Source of the DNA: Manduca sexta | Taxonomy: Eukaryota; Arthropoda; Insecta; Lepidoptera; Sphingidae | Direction of reading: 5' to 3' | DNA: 64,000 nt | Assembly: GCF_014839805.1 (NCBI RefSeq) | Contig: NC_051131.1 | Location: 5,196,913-5,260,912, forward strand | Part shown: piece by piece, positions 1 through 11,842 of the stretch | How positions within the stretch are numbered: the stretch's first letter is position 1 | How the letters are laid out: each line of letters opens with the position of its first letter | Notes under the pieces: model-generated | Databases searched by the model: none | The model's input: only the letters and a program-made list of their open reading frames with translations | Told to the model about the DNA's origin: nothing | Translations under genes and position numbers: made by a program

Positions 1-624
1 AACTTTTGCCATAAGAAACTATGGTTGCAACGGTTAATGGTTATACTTATTTGTAAGTCCGATTTTGTCAGACTATTACAGGTTTAATAAAACTTATACT
101 AAAATATGAAAAAGTCGGTCCGTTTGTTGTGTTTTATCTATACCATGGATACGAAGCAATACGATATATTTTGCATGGCGGAATTGCACAAAGAATATTT
201 TATCATGGCAAAATTAATTCTGTGAATCAATATCAAAGCGGGAAAAGCCGACACGCCTGTCAAAATTAACTTACATTAATATACGAAAATACTGACTAGG
301 ATTACGGGTGAAAAAACTATTATGAAACATTTCTCCTCTTCCTTTGCGAATTAAGGCAAAATGTATTCGATCGATTTTGTTTAACGCTACCCGTCAAAAT
401 CGAATTCGGACAGAATCGTATTCGGCTTGGAAATTCTGCCACTACAAGACGCTAGTAGGTAATATTGCATGCTCAGAATTGCATGCTTGCAACGCTTTCA
501 AAGAGGTTTTGTTTATCATTTTAGATATCTTTATATATTGCATTTAGTATTAGAGGTGATATGCTTTTCTTTAAAAAAAATCGCATATTTAAAACAAAAT
601 ACTAAGTTTATTTTTTATACGTGC

Positions 625-850
625 TAGTGACCTCACTGCACCTGATAGTAAGTGTAGCGGGGTCCAATAGAGTGTCGACTAACGAGAGATGATTGCCCGA
701 GGCAGTCGACACAATTATGCCGGCCTGTTGGAACCGTGTACACAAATGTTAATCTCGGAAAGCGACACACTTACATAGGCCACTATGGCGGGTTTCAACA
801 CCTTGTGTACGGTGGTCGCTATCCATGTGGATATAAAATATATCCAAGCA
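625..850 (+). repeat. Dispersed repeat, second A-family ('ggggtccaatag')
   Basis: Shares 'ggggtccaatagag', 'cacaattatgccggcctgttggaacc', 'gcgacacact.acat.ggccactatggcgggtt' with the inverted copy at 35370. A short + relic is at 27375-27430 and a minus relic at 50470-50515. The 60-codon frame inside is part of the repeat. Confidence 0.65.
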
Positions 851-1225
851 AGAAAATGTTACAAATAATCTCAACAGCACCCATAAAAGCGATGAAGTTA
901 TCAAGAAACAATAACTAACGATTTATTTAAGCCATTCGAGCTGACATTCGCTGGAAATTGTGAAAGTGTAAACAAGCAAGGATATTGGAAACCATTCCGA
1001 TGTGCAGAAACAGTTGTGGAAGGAAATAGAAATCGTAAGGACCCGAGCGTTCTCTGAGATACGGTTACGAACGAATTCATATGATTTCACGCTTCTGGAA
1101 ATGTTAGCGGATTGAAGATGCTCAGAATGTTTAGTAATTGGTTATATTTTATAGGATCACGGAGCTATAGATGCTCATAATACATTTTATTTGAAGTAAG
1201 CAGTTCGTGGCTGACGCTGTGTTAA
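851..1225. other. No feature seen
   Basis: AT-rich sequence with only short frames. Confidence 0.5.
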
Positions 1226-1535
1226 TTTTTATTTTATTTCTTTAAACGACGAGACGAGCACACCCTTCGCCCGATGGTAAGCGACACGACATTCCATAAA
1301 CAGTAGAAACACCATCCAACACCGTGAATTACAAAGTATTGTTTGGTATTCCGCTCGCCATTCTAAGACATGAGACGTTATGTCTTATTATGTCCAGTAG
1401 TTACACTAATATAATGTCCTTCAAACCGGAAAACAACAGTGACTACACACTGTTGCTTAGTGGCAGAAATAAACATTGCGGTGGTACCTACCCAGGCGGA
1501 CTCTCACATATGAGAGACCCACCGCCATAAAAAAT
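1226..1535 (-). repeat. A-tailed dispersed repeat, copy 1
   Basis: Matches copies at 15728, 28321 and 33190: 'gacgagacgagc...ttcgcc.gatggtaagcg', 'cagtagaaacaccatccaacacc.tgaattac', 'ggcggactctcacatatgagaga'. Orientation is set by the A-rich tail of the 28321 copy. Probably a SINE-like or truncated non-LTR element. Confidence 0.75.
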
Positions 1536-4500
1536 GCAATAAATTTTCGATCTATAAGTAATATTTACAGATCATACAAAGATGCGTCTCGGAGCGGGAA
1601 TCCAACCCCCGACTTAATTCATAACTCATTTCCATTTGCGCCATAGATGGCATTGTATTAGTTTTCTATGAAGAGAAATGTAATAACAAATTAGTGCCAA
1701 GTGTTCGAAGAAACCTGTTCAAATAAAATTAAAGTATTTTAAAAAGAAATAGGTCTGTTCAATTTTAAATATTAAAACACCGGCCACGCTATTAAACTTT
1801 ATTGCGTTTTTACTTAAGCATTATTTTTCAGTCTTCTAAATCGCGTATAAAGACCTATTTAGGAACTTTTTTATTTAAAAAACACCTTAGGCATTATCTG
1901 TAAGGTGACTAAATTAACAAAACACTAAATGGAGCTAACCAAAAACAGAAGTCACTAGCCATAGACGCTAAATGTATGACTAAATAACACGTATTGAATA
2001 AGAACTATTTCCATTATGTACTTAAAATTAGAATCATGTTCTTTTTCGGATTTTCCTAACTTAAAGTCTATGTCAATTGCTACTATATATTTTTCCTCTA
2101 AAATCTAAATATTTGAATGCAATATATGAATTTACTAATTACTAGATTCCCTTTACTGCGCCGTTGGCGTGAGTGATTGTTCCTGTAATAAACTCCCATT
2201 ATGTACTTTTTTTATTTAAAAAATCCCTAAAACGAATTCCAGAACATGATCCATGAATTACAGTCCTAAATTTTAATGAAATGTCTTTAACATTTCAGAA
2301 ACATCAAAACATGTACACAATATTTTGCGTTATAATAAATTCTACATACATTAAATAATATTTTCCATTTTCTGGATAAAGTAAACGCTTACTGCAAGTT
2401 TTGTTTAAAATATTCATATGTACCTTATCACGTCTCTTTGTCCTGTAAGCTGCAATAGGCCAGGAGGGATGGAGTGAGGTTTCAGGCCGTCGTAGACCGC
2501 ATCAATGATATAGAGCTCTGCTAGAAAAGTTATTTTTAAGATGTTTTTAAGCAAAATAATTTTCAAACAATAATGATTTGTTACGTTTACGCGAATATTA
2601 GACATTAAAATAAAACTATTTTGCGGATTTTATCGCTGTTTTTATATTATAATTTTCTTAGTCAGTCTCGTGATCCCGTAGGCTACAAAGTCTATGAAAC
2701 GTCGGGAGAAAACAAGCCCACGCGAACTTAGATGTTAAAGGTTTAGTTTCACTAAGTTTTGTTGAAATATTATGTAAATCCCGCATAAAAATGATAGCGT
2801 TTTCATAACATGCCTTAGAATTTAATAGTTAATGACATAAATATCGAAAGCTTTGTTAAGTAAAGTAGCTTGAATGATCAATAAATTCTGATAAGCTTGA
2901 AAAATATGTCAATTTCGGTGCTGTGTAAGTGCATCATCTTCAAAAGATTTGAATAATAAATATTTTCAATGTAATTGAGGCATCAATTTACAGTTATTGA
3001 TTTAAATAAGCCAATATACTACAATATATGTATAATTAATATAAAAAGTGTATGCTATTTTATCGTTCACATACATTTATAAAACATCACACAAAACTGC
3101 TCGACTTCAGCTTAGGGTATTTAGAACAAGGCCCTAAATATTTTAGTATAAGCCATAAAAACAAAACCTAAAAAAGTTAATCAAAAACACGCGTGTACAA
3201 ATTGGAATAATTAAATTTAAGTGCATGACTCTTCAAGCGAACACTACATCTAGTGGGCGCAGTCGGCTCAGCTGAAATGAGGGCGCCGGATCGATACCAG
3301 ACTGGCAGACACAACAACATTCACACTGCGAAATCGCGCCTTACACTCGTTTTATAGTTAATGGTTATTATCAGATGAACAGGGCCAGTTTTGATAGGCG
3401 TTCGTGAGATAGTGATCATCACACGTGTGTCTAGCGATCATCGTCGGCGAAAACCCGCAGTGAGTCATCGGGGAGAGTGTATTCAATTACCTCATTGGTT
3501 GACATACTGTTGAATTATTTCTTCTTATAATATAAAAAGATTCGGTTAAGACTTTATGGTTACTTAGTTCAGTAACGTAAGAACTTTGAAAAGGAATAGT
3601 GTATTTCTATTTTCACATCATTTTTCTTATTAAAATTAAATGACCTTAGAAAAATAAAAAACTATTTAAATTAATTTTGAATATCGAATTGTTTGGAGAC
3701 ATGAAATTGTGATATATAAAACTACATACGAAGAAGTTTTAGTGTTTATATATAATTTTAACACCTGTAGAAACGTTGGACGCATCTGAAAAATAAAGGA
3801 AGAGTGCGGGTGACTGACCCCATGATGTCTCAAGGCGATTTCGCAGACCATGTTTACTTCATGTGATACGTTATGAATACGTGATGGCTTATTTGGAATA
3901 TATAATAAATATTTTCAATTCTCTCACACTTCGTACAGACAATTATACGACCACTTTAAATGCCATATTAATCGACGTAATAACTTTAAAGTTGACAAAT
4001 GTTACGACTTTATCTATCAAAAAGGCTGTGGTTATGTGAATTTTAATAAGGAAATAGTCGGATGTGCCGCGACCTCAGTAAAAGGTTATTGGTATTTGAA
4101 AATAAAATGTATGTAATTCAAATGATACATTATAGGAGGCATGGCAGTCATTTTGTATTTGAAGTTACAAAGAAAGATATTGCATATAGTAGACGTCAAT
4201 CAAGTATAATTAGTATAAACGAAATAAAACATTACTTCGTTTTAAAGACAATAACTAAAGTTTGATCATATCTGCCTACTAATCTAATCAACTAAAGACA
4301 AGTTCTTGCTCGATACATTCATTCGATCTTATATCAAATTAAAATATGCCTAGAATTATTGAAAAAAATGTAAAAGTCATTAAACAATATTTTTATCTAT
4401 CAAAAAAACCCGAGTTTTGTCCTCAAATATCTAAAAACGTTACTATTTTTAGATGTAACTCGAGACAGGTTAGCGATAATAAAGTTGCTGATACTTTAGT

Positions 4501-4633
4501 TACGAAAAATGTATATATTTTCATGTAATTTATCTCTGAAGGATAAGCCTCGATTGAGATCACCCACTTTCCCTCATTTTGTTTTACTGATGTCGTAAAC
4601 AGAGCGACGATGAATTACACAAACTATGACAAA
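1536..4633. other. Intergenic or intronic AT-rich stretch
   Basis: No gene recognised. A short 'ggagcgggaatccaaccc' near 1592 may be a SINE relic. The longest frames (61-67 codons) have no domain. Confidence 0.4.
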
Positions 4634-4870
4634 TCTATACTTTTATACTTATATATATAGCTGAAGAGTTTATTTGTTTGAACGCGTTAATCTTAGGATC
4701 TACCAAAATGTTTTTTTTTAATTATCTATTATTAGGAAGTTACATTACTCCTGAATGCTATAGGCTATTTTTTTTACGCGGGAAAATAAAATGCGGACAT
4801 TTAATCCCACAAAACTTCGTCGTGGGAGCGGACCCGCAAGGAAAAGGTAGTACAATATTAAAAAATAGAT
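4634..4870 (+). mobile_element. Decayed Helitron (5' end)
   Basis: TCTATAC follows A at 4633; then 'agctgaagagttt.tttgtttgaacgcg.taatctta', the same block as in other Helitrons of the window. The 3' hairpin and CTAG were not found. The 65-codon frame inside starts without ATG and is not a gene. Confidence 0.5.
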
Positions 4871-5059
4871 TATGACAAAATATACTAACGATCAATGCTA
4901 ACGATATTCTCTGTCATCTAATACTAACTTGAACATCGAGTACCTAGGAATTTAGAGTACTAAAACTAATATTTTTTATAAAATGACTACGCTTTGTCAC
5001 ACTGCACATACACTTTACCACATACTTTTGGAGTATACCAAATACTATACTACCGCATA

Positions 5060-5225
5060 CTATGGAACCAATTGCAGCCAGCAGCATTCCCAGACAGATA
5101 AGACTTGACGACCTTTAAAAGAGCGTATTCCCTCTTAGAAGGCCGGCAATGCATATCTATGCCTTGTTCTTGGGCGAGTGATCACTTACCATCAAGTGAG
5201 TCGTATCCTCGTTTGCGTAAACCTA
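5060..5225 (+). repeat. Non-LTR retrotransposon 3' end relic
   Basis: Contains 'agaaggccggcaatgca' and 'gtgatcacttaccatcaagtgag..gtatcctcgtttgc', the familiar 3' end of lepidopteran non-LTR elements. A similar relic, 'ccacttaccaccagagg', is at about 63885-63925. Confidence 0.5.
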
Positions 5226-6310
5226 AATGTTAACCTATTCCAAAAGCACAAATACATAATAGTTACTAGCATTATTTCACAAATGTTTCCTTTATCCCTC
5301 TATTATAAATTCTAAACGATTTTATGCCCAATGATTGGTAAGTACTAAAATATTTAATGTTTCACTCAGTGCTGGCAATGTTACATTTTGTTCTAATAAA
5401 GTTTGCGCAACCGGTTCGATTTTGTGACATACAACTTGATTTTATTCATAAACGTGAAATTTATTAGAATCGTTTTAGTGAAAACTTCACGCCATGCTAC
5501 ACCGGTGATGGAAAATCTGTCAACAAAGCATTGTGACCAAATAATAACAAAAATGAGTCAGGCGTTTCTCTTAAAATTTGAGTTGCTAGTAAATTATTTA
5601 CTATTTTCTGTGCTGTTGATCACAAACGTGCATCATGTAAAATTACGATGCAGAATGTAGTCTCGTTCGATAACATAATACAACCAACAATCATTCTTGA
5701 GGAGGGACGCTCCTCTTCTCTCTAATCCATACCTATTTTCTTGAAAACTCTAATCAATGAAAAAGATATACCGACATTGTCGTTGCTATTGCCAACATCA
5801 CCAACAAAAAGAAAATATACTGAATCATAAAAATAATCTCGATGCGGAATAAAATCTACAAGCCGTCGCTTCATGCGGGCTCATCGTTATTGAACACAGT
5901 CGTCTTTCTTCATAAAACTACAACCCATTACTTACATGCGGTGTTGTAATTCAAAAGTTGCACTAACTCCATAGTTGTTGGAGCTCTTAAATTTCACTAT
6001 TTTATTGTTTAAGTACATGCATTTTATGCAGAGTTCGTAGCACGCGAGGGAAACGCTAGAATTGTTTTTATGCAAGCAAACTCTTTTGAAATTACCACGT
6101 ATGGAGCGAGTGGTGTATTTAAAGGATAAACTTCAGTTCCATTACGGCAGCCGAGTGTTTTACATTATAGAATGGGAGCTGTTCTTCGCGACTTTGCTTA
6201 TGCTGTAAATTTGTTCGAATATGCTAAAGACTACGTACGTTACGTACTACGAAACCTTCATTAAAATGTCACATAGACGCTGTCGCCTTGTTGCCAAAAT
6301 ACACTACACA
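5226..6310. other. No gene seen
   Basis: AT-rich; an 85-codon + frame at 5403-5660 begins without ATG and shows no domain. Confidence 0.4.
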
Positions 6311-6670
6311 GGGGCCTTATTCTCTATCCCGCACGTTATTTTGACAGTGCGTAACAAGCACGTAACACAACCCATCATGTTTAGTACTATAGAAATTTGG
6401 CTTACAGAATACCATTCCACACACATTTCTCGAAGATAACATGACACGGCCGCGTTACGCGTTTACACTATCATACAGAATAAGGGCCCAGGGGCCTTAT
6501 TCTCTATCCCGCACGTTATTTTAACAGTGCGTAACAAGCCCGTAACACAACGCATCATGTTTAGGACTATAGAAATTTGGCTTACAGAATACCATTCCAC
6601 GCACATTTCTCGCAGATAACATGACACGGCCGCGTTACACGTTTACACTATCATACAGAATAAGGGCCCA
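6311..6670. mobile_element. Two head-to-tail 180-base MITE copies
   Basis: Units 6311-6490 and 6491-6670 are each 180 bases and differ at about seven positions. Each starts GGGGCCTTATTCT and ends AGAATAAGGGCCCA, so each has inverted termini of about 12 bases. No coding capacity. The 72-codon frame across it is not a gene. Confidence 0.8.
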
Positions 6671-8309
6671 GTATACACGCTATCAAACAGTTGCTGAAGT
6701 CATTGAATGTCTGCTCGATATCTAATTATTTAGATTATTAAATACAGTACCATATAAAACCATTTATGTCATGATTACTTAATTATGGACATCTTTTTTT
6801 TTTTTAATACAACACGCACACTATTACAACAATATAACTTATTAAATTTTCCCGAATTATCTCCAATAACTTGACAAAAGTGATATTGTCATAATGTATT
6901 AAGAGATGTAATTAAATTTTCATAAGGCAAATCCGAATGAGGTTTAGTGGGCGGAAATTTACGGCCGCCATAAAATGGTGCACAAAGAACATACAGATAA
7001 GTTCTGGGTAATTACTAAACTGCAGCAGATTTTAAAGCGTGAATAACGTTTATTGAAGATTTACAACTTTTTGTTTCTGGTGATATATTGAGTTTTTGAA
7101 CCCGCTGAGTCATTCAATGATCGGCGGATTTGTAATATAGGAAAGTAATCATTGGTAATATTAACGGACAGAGTCTCTGTAATAAAAATGTTAAAAAACT
7201 AAAAACACTAGTATCGCTACCTACAAATAAAAATACCGCGCGTAATTTATTACAAAAATTCCTGTCGTCACAAGTCAAGATATGAGGGTCATAATTTTTA
7301 ATAAAAAAGAAATATGGAGCATTTTAAAAGATAAAATATGAACGCAGAGACAATTTTTACATACAAACAACTCAATAACGCATCACAAGCAATGAGTTAG
7401 TACCGACTTTAAAACTACTGACGATAATAAAATAAATTCCTTTCACGGTTTATTTTCCGTAAACAAATAAGTGAACATGGATATTTCGAGAACACTGTTG
7501 AATCGCAAAAATATTCTTTAGAACAGAATTTAAAAAGCGTTCAATATTATACATATGAATGGAGTGGAACTTGAAATAGGTATAAAACTATTATGCAAAG
7601 AATACAACTGAGTTTGAACAATGAAAAATTGGACGTTGCTTTTATGTGGGAAGTTTGACTTTGGCAAAGCAGCACTTGAGTATTCAGTCCTCGGTTTCAT
7701 CAGTTGTTTAAGTTTCTTTTGTTCCCTTCGCGTGCATAAGAGTATCTATTTAGTACATCGCTACGATATTATAAATTTTATAAAAGTCATGAAATTTCAA
7801 TTTCTGTTTAGGTTATTATTTAAGCTACTGTGTAAAAATAGTTTTGCCCAGACTACATTCAGATTGTAGAAAAAAGAAAATTAAAATAATATTTTTATTT
7901 ATCAGTTAGTATACTACATCATGAAATAGGCATATAAATTAATTGTTTAGGTGTTTTTCTCCCATAATTATACCATCAAGGGTTGTTTTAGTTGAATAAC
8001 ATGTTATTGATATCGGAATGAGTGGATGCCGAGGTTACGCCACGTCCTTGCTAAGTCAACCTCACCTTGGCACTATCAACACTATAAATGCATTTTAAAT
8101 ATGACCACTTGAAATAATATCGCCGGAGTGTTTGCATTCCATATCGAAAATCTCTGGAGTCTGGACTTCATCGAATGTCGAGGAATTGATTGATCTATCT
8201 TAGTGAGGCATGCATGTGATATGAAAAATATCGAAGCGAGGCCAATTATAAATGAATTACATTGATTTTATTCAGATTACGCAATGGTTGCATCGCAATT
8301 TATAATACA
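6671..8309. other. No gene seen
   Basis: AT-rich; an 82-codon + frame at 7621-7869 starts with ATG and has some hydrophobic runs, but no domain, splice context or composition shift supports it. Confidence 0.4.
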
Positions 8310-8596
8310 CTAGCTGACCCGACAGACGTTGTTCTGTCTTACTATGAATTTGGAGTACGCATTCTATCAATCGCTGACAATTATTTCAAACAACTGACAG
8401 TTATGTAAAATTAAATTATTGTCGTGAAGTTGTCTTAAATTTTCTAATTTTCCGCGCAATTTTTTGAATATTTTCTTTTATAAGAACCTTATCCTGACAA
8501 TACAAACACAACAAAAAAATAGTTAAATCGGTCCAGCCGTTCACGCGTGATGGCGTGACCAAGGGAAAAAGGGATTATTTTTTATATATATATAGA
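8310..8596 (-). mobile_element. Small non-autonomous Helitron, both ends present
   Basis: On the minus strand it starts TC directly after an A (8596) and ends CTAG before a T (8310-8313), the A/T target of Helitrons. Ten bases before the end is the hairpin GACAGA-ACAACG-TCTGTC. The length of 287 bases is too short to code for a Rep/helicase. A 'ggctggaccgattt' block is common in lepidopteran Helitrons. Confidence 0.75.
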
Positions 8597-11551
8597 TTTA
8601 CAGTAAACTACGGTAGTTCCAAATCCACAGTAAGAAGGCATTTCGTATGCCAATTTAAGACATCTATAACATTGGTGGAAGGTGATTTTTTTCGAAAGGG
8701 AAGCCGACTACATAGTATTGGTATTCATTTACATAAATGCAGTCTTAAAATAGTTTCAGTGATAATTAAAATCTACATAATCGGAAGCCGGCTGGAATCG
8801 GCTTATATGGACCCTTTGCCATTGGTGTTTAATCCTTCAAAAATATCAAACGATTATAGATCAATCTTGAAGAATTTCTAATAAATTACAAAAACCTTTT
8901 CTACTATACAATTTATGTATCTGATTGTATGAGAAAGCGTTGTTAACGTTCTTTGAAATAATGGAATCCGTTTCTGAGAACCGTTTTATTCTGCGAACAA
9001 GCCATTAAGTATTTCGGTCAACATATTTTCCCTAAACTGTGTTTTGGGATTTAACCGTGTATTACTTAAATCTAGTACGTGATGTCCAAATTAATGTATT
9101 TAAATGCAATTGCTATATGGAATGGATTAATTAGCATTCAAAATATACATCGTGTAGACCTGTGCGGGTTTAAATCCATTAAAATTCAAAAGATATTCCC
9201 TAATTGTATATAAAATCAAATCAAGAAGGTATCACGTTTTATGAACGTAAATGAGCTAAGTAAATTTCGATTCAAATTCCTCAAACGACGAATTACAACG
9301 TTATGAAGACAAGTCACGCAAAAAGAATGTGTTGTGTAATGCCCAAAAATTAAGTTTTAGTTAGATACAGCCAAATATTTGTTAAATGATAGGTAAAATA
9401 TTTATTTAACATCCGTTTATAAATAGATGTTTTGTTTATATTACATTAGTGGTCTTTCCATATTATGAAATGCGTTATAAATAAGATAATATCAAAAGAC
9501 TACAATGTAAAGAATGAAAAATGTACTAAATAACAGAACTTTACATAAATAACGACATAACTATAAAAGCTAAAACAAAGACAAACTAAGAAATAACAAA
9601 TATGGCAAATTACACACAGAAGTTAACAGAAGATGCAGAGGCTATGAACGAAGAAATCGTTATAAAAATTTACAAAAATGCGACCTACATCTTAAATACT
9701 GATGTAGCTAAAATCGAAACGGTTGCTGTGACGTCACTTGCGTGACAAATAAATATAAAATAACATAAACGTCGCGTAATATTGCAAGAGGAAATGGCAT
9801 CTGACTCAATTCGTGCTTCCTCTAACCTTACCATTTATACATTCCTTTACAAAGAAAACAAAGTAATTTCCACTTGAATAAGTAATATCAAAAGTAATAT
9901 TTGATATCGAATACGTCTCTATTCAACATTTGACTTCATATTATTTTCCTGTTGTGAGAATTGCGAATTTCACGGAAGAAACTAAAGGAGACATGTGTGT
10001 CCCCACTTAAGTAAAAATGAAACTGTATTTGGGCGCCTTTTCTTTTCAACATAATGGAGAAGATGTATTCTTTTCATTGATACAATTTGTATTAGGACGA
10101 TGTTTACTTCGATATAGTTGAATAAAATGGTCTGGACCGGCCACTCGCCTTTTCTTATTCGTCTTTCAGAAACTTTATTAAGATGAACACATTGGTCAAA
10201 GATGATAGCGTGGTACAAGCAATCATTAAAGTTCGAAAACAGGTGTAATATATCACAGATTGGACTAATTTCATTTGAATATGTTGTGCGATTTGAACCC
10301 ATAGGTGCATTTAGATAATAAAAATTAGTATTATAACCAAAAAAAAGTAATGAAGCCAACTTTAACATATCTTAGTAATATTTTGAACGTGGCATGGCAT
10401 ACCTTGATACTTATTAGTCCTTTTTGATAAATGATAAATTAATTTTATTGTTGTTAATTTTTATTATGGTTTAATTTGCTGCCCTTAAGTCACTTTTAAG
10501 TTCAATTATATACATGTTGAGTTTTCCTAACTTGGGATTACATTATAGCTATAAGTTATAATATTTAAATTATTGTAATCGTAGTGTTAAGTCTGCTGGA
10601 AAATCAAAAAATAAATAAATGATTTGAAATAAAGTGACCATTATACCAACGTTGCTTTGTATTTCCTACTACAATAATTTGTAACCAAATTACTCCAAAT
10701 TGTAGCATTTAAAAACTACATAATATTTAGACTGGGTTCTCAAATTCTCTGTCGCAATACTAATCTAACAAGAGCTTCTGTCATAACGTTTCGTAACATG
10801 ACGAGGCTTTGTCACACACGATACTAGTCCCCTTTCATATAACAAATTGTGCCCATATTTGTTGACGTGTGTTCTCATAAGAGTTCTAGTTGGGCAACGA
10901 TATGGCGCAATGAAAGTCAGCCGTCCTATCAAATTATACCTTTGGTACTACTATTAACAATTACGTTGTATACTTGCAATATCTATGCTGCAATTTATGG
11001 TACAAAAATAAACTTTAGTTAAAGAAGCCAATGTCGGACGCAGAATCTTAAAATCATAGACCTAAAAAAAGAATAAAAATTAAAAAATATTAGATAAAAA
11101 TATTTTCATATACAAACTTTTATAAGAATAGAAAGCATAAAAATAGAAGTCGTCGATAAAATAGCTACGTGATTTCCCAGCACGGATTCAGACAATCTTT
11201 TTCATCTTCCCCACCCCGGATCGTTCCATGTTCCGACGTAAGACGCAGTAAACACACCCTCTGTCATGTGCTACGAATATCCAGGATTTTCATTCCAACT
11301 GAGTCTAGAAATAGTATTATTGAAGCACTCCCTCGCGGATATCAGAATCATATTGCTACTTTCCAATATCACGAATAAAGAGAACAAATTTATTATAATC
11401 CCCTTTTGATATTCGATACTTGATTACAACGTTTATAATCATATTTAATACCGAAGTATTGTAAGGCTCTTTTAGGTAAAAGAGAATAATTGTAATAAAG
11501 CGATATCAAATTTTACGGTGTTGGAAATATGATCAAAGAATTAAATTATCC
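8597..11551. other. No gene seen
   Basis: Holds the CRE palindrome at 9728 and a 128-codon minus frame (9982-10368) of AT-rich composition with no domain. 11165-11380 is somewhat GC-richer and unassigned. Confidence 0.4.
9728..9737. promoter_or_regulatory. CRE palindrome GTGACGTCAC
   Basis: Perfect ten-base palindrome around the CREB/ATF core, identical to the ten bases at 14443-14452 and 60428-60437. No gene is seen next to it. Confidence 0.3.
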
Positions 11552-11563
11552 AACTTTTCAATC

Positions 11564-11830
11564 TGACTGCCTCGGTGGCGTAGTTGTATTGCATGCCCGG
11601 TACAATAGCGCTCCGAGGTCCTGGGTTCGAATCCCGGGTCGGGCAAAGTGATATTTGGGTTTTTCTGCTCAGTATCAGCCCGGAGTCTGGAATTCGTGCC
11701 CGATATGGCGATAGGCTCGCCCCCTATCACATCATGGGACGGAACATACTTGGCGAAAAGTGGGTGCCCTAGTTGCGCCTCTGCATACCCCTTCGGGGAT
11801 AAATGCGTGATGTTATGTATGTATGTATGT
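11564..11830 (+). mobile_element. tRNA-derived SINE, complete, with target-site duplication
   Basis: The 5' part is tRNA-like, with an A-box-like GGCGTAGTTGTATTG and a perfect pol III B box GGTTCGAATCC at 11624-11634. The body is unrelated to tRNA and ends in ATGT repeats. A 12-base direct repeat AACTTTTCAATC flanks it at 11552-11563 and 11831-11842. The intact B box and exact duplication suggest a fairly recent insertion. It is not a functional tRNA gene because no acceptor stem can be closed. Confidence 0.88.
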
Positions 11831-11842
11831 AACTTTTCAATC

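Noticed and set aside
8555..8881. 108-codon + frame
   Set aside because: Starts inside the Helitron and runs out of it, opens without a supported start, and shows no domain.
9982..10368. 128-codon minus-strand frame, the longest in the window, starting with ATG
   Set aside because: AT-rich composition like its surroundings, no recognisable domain, and no splice or promoter context. A frame of this length can arise by chance in 64 kb.
11564..11640. tRNA gene
   Set aside because: The A and B boxes are present, but the body continues into a SINE with a tail and target duplication, and no acceptor stem closes.
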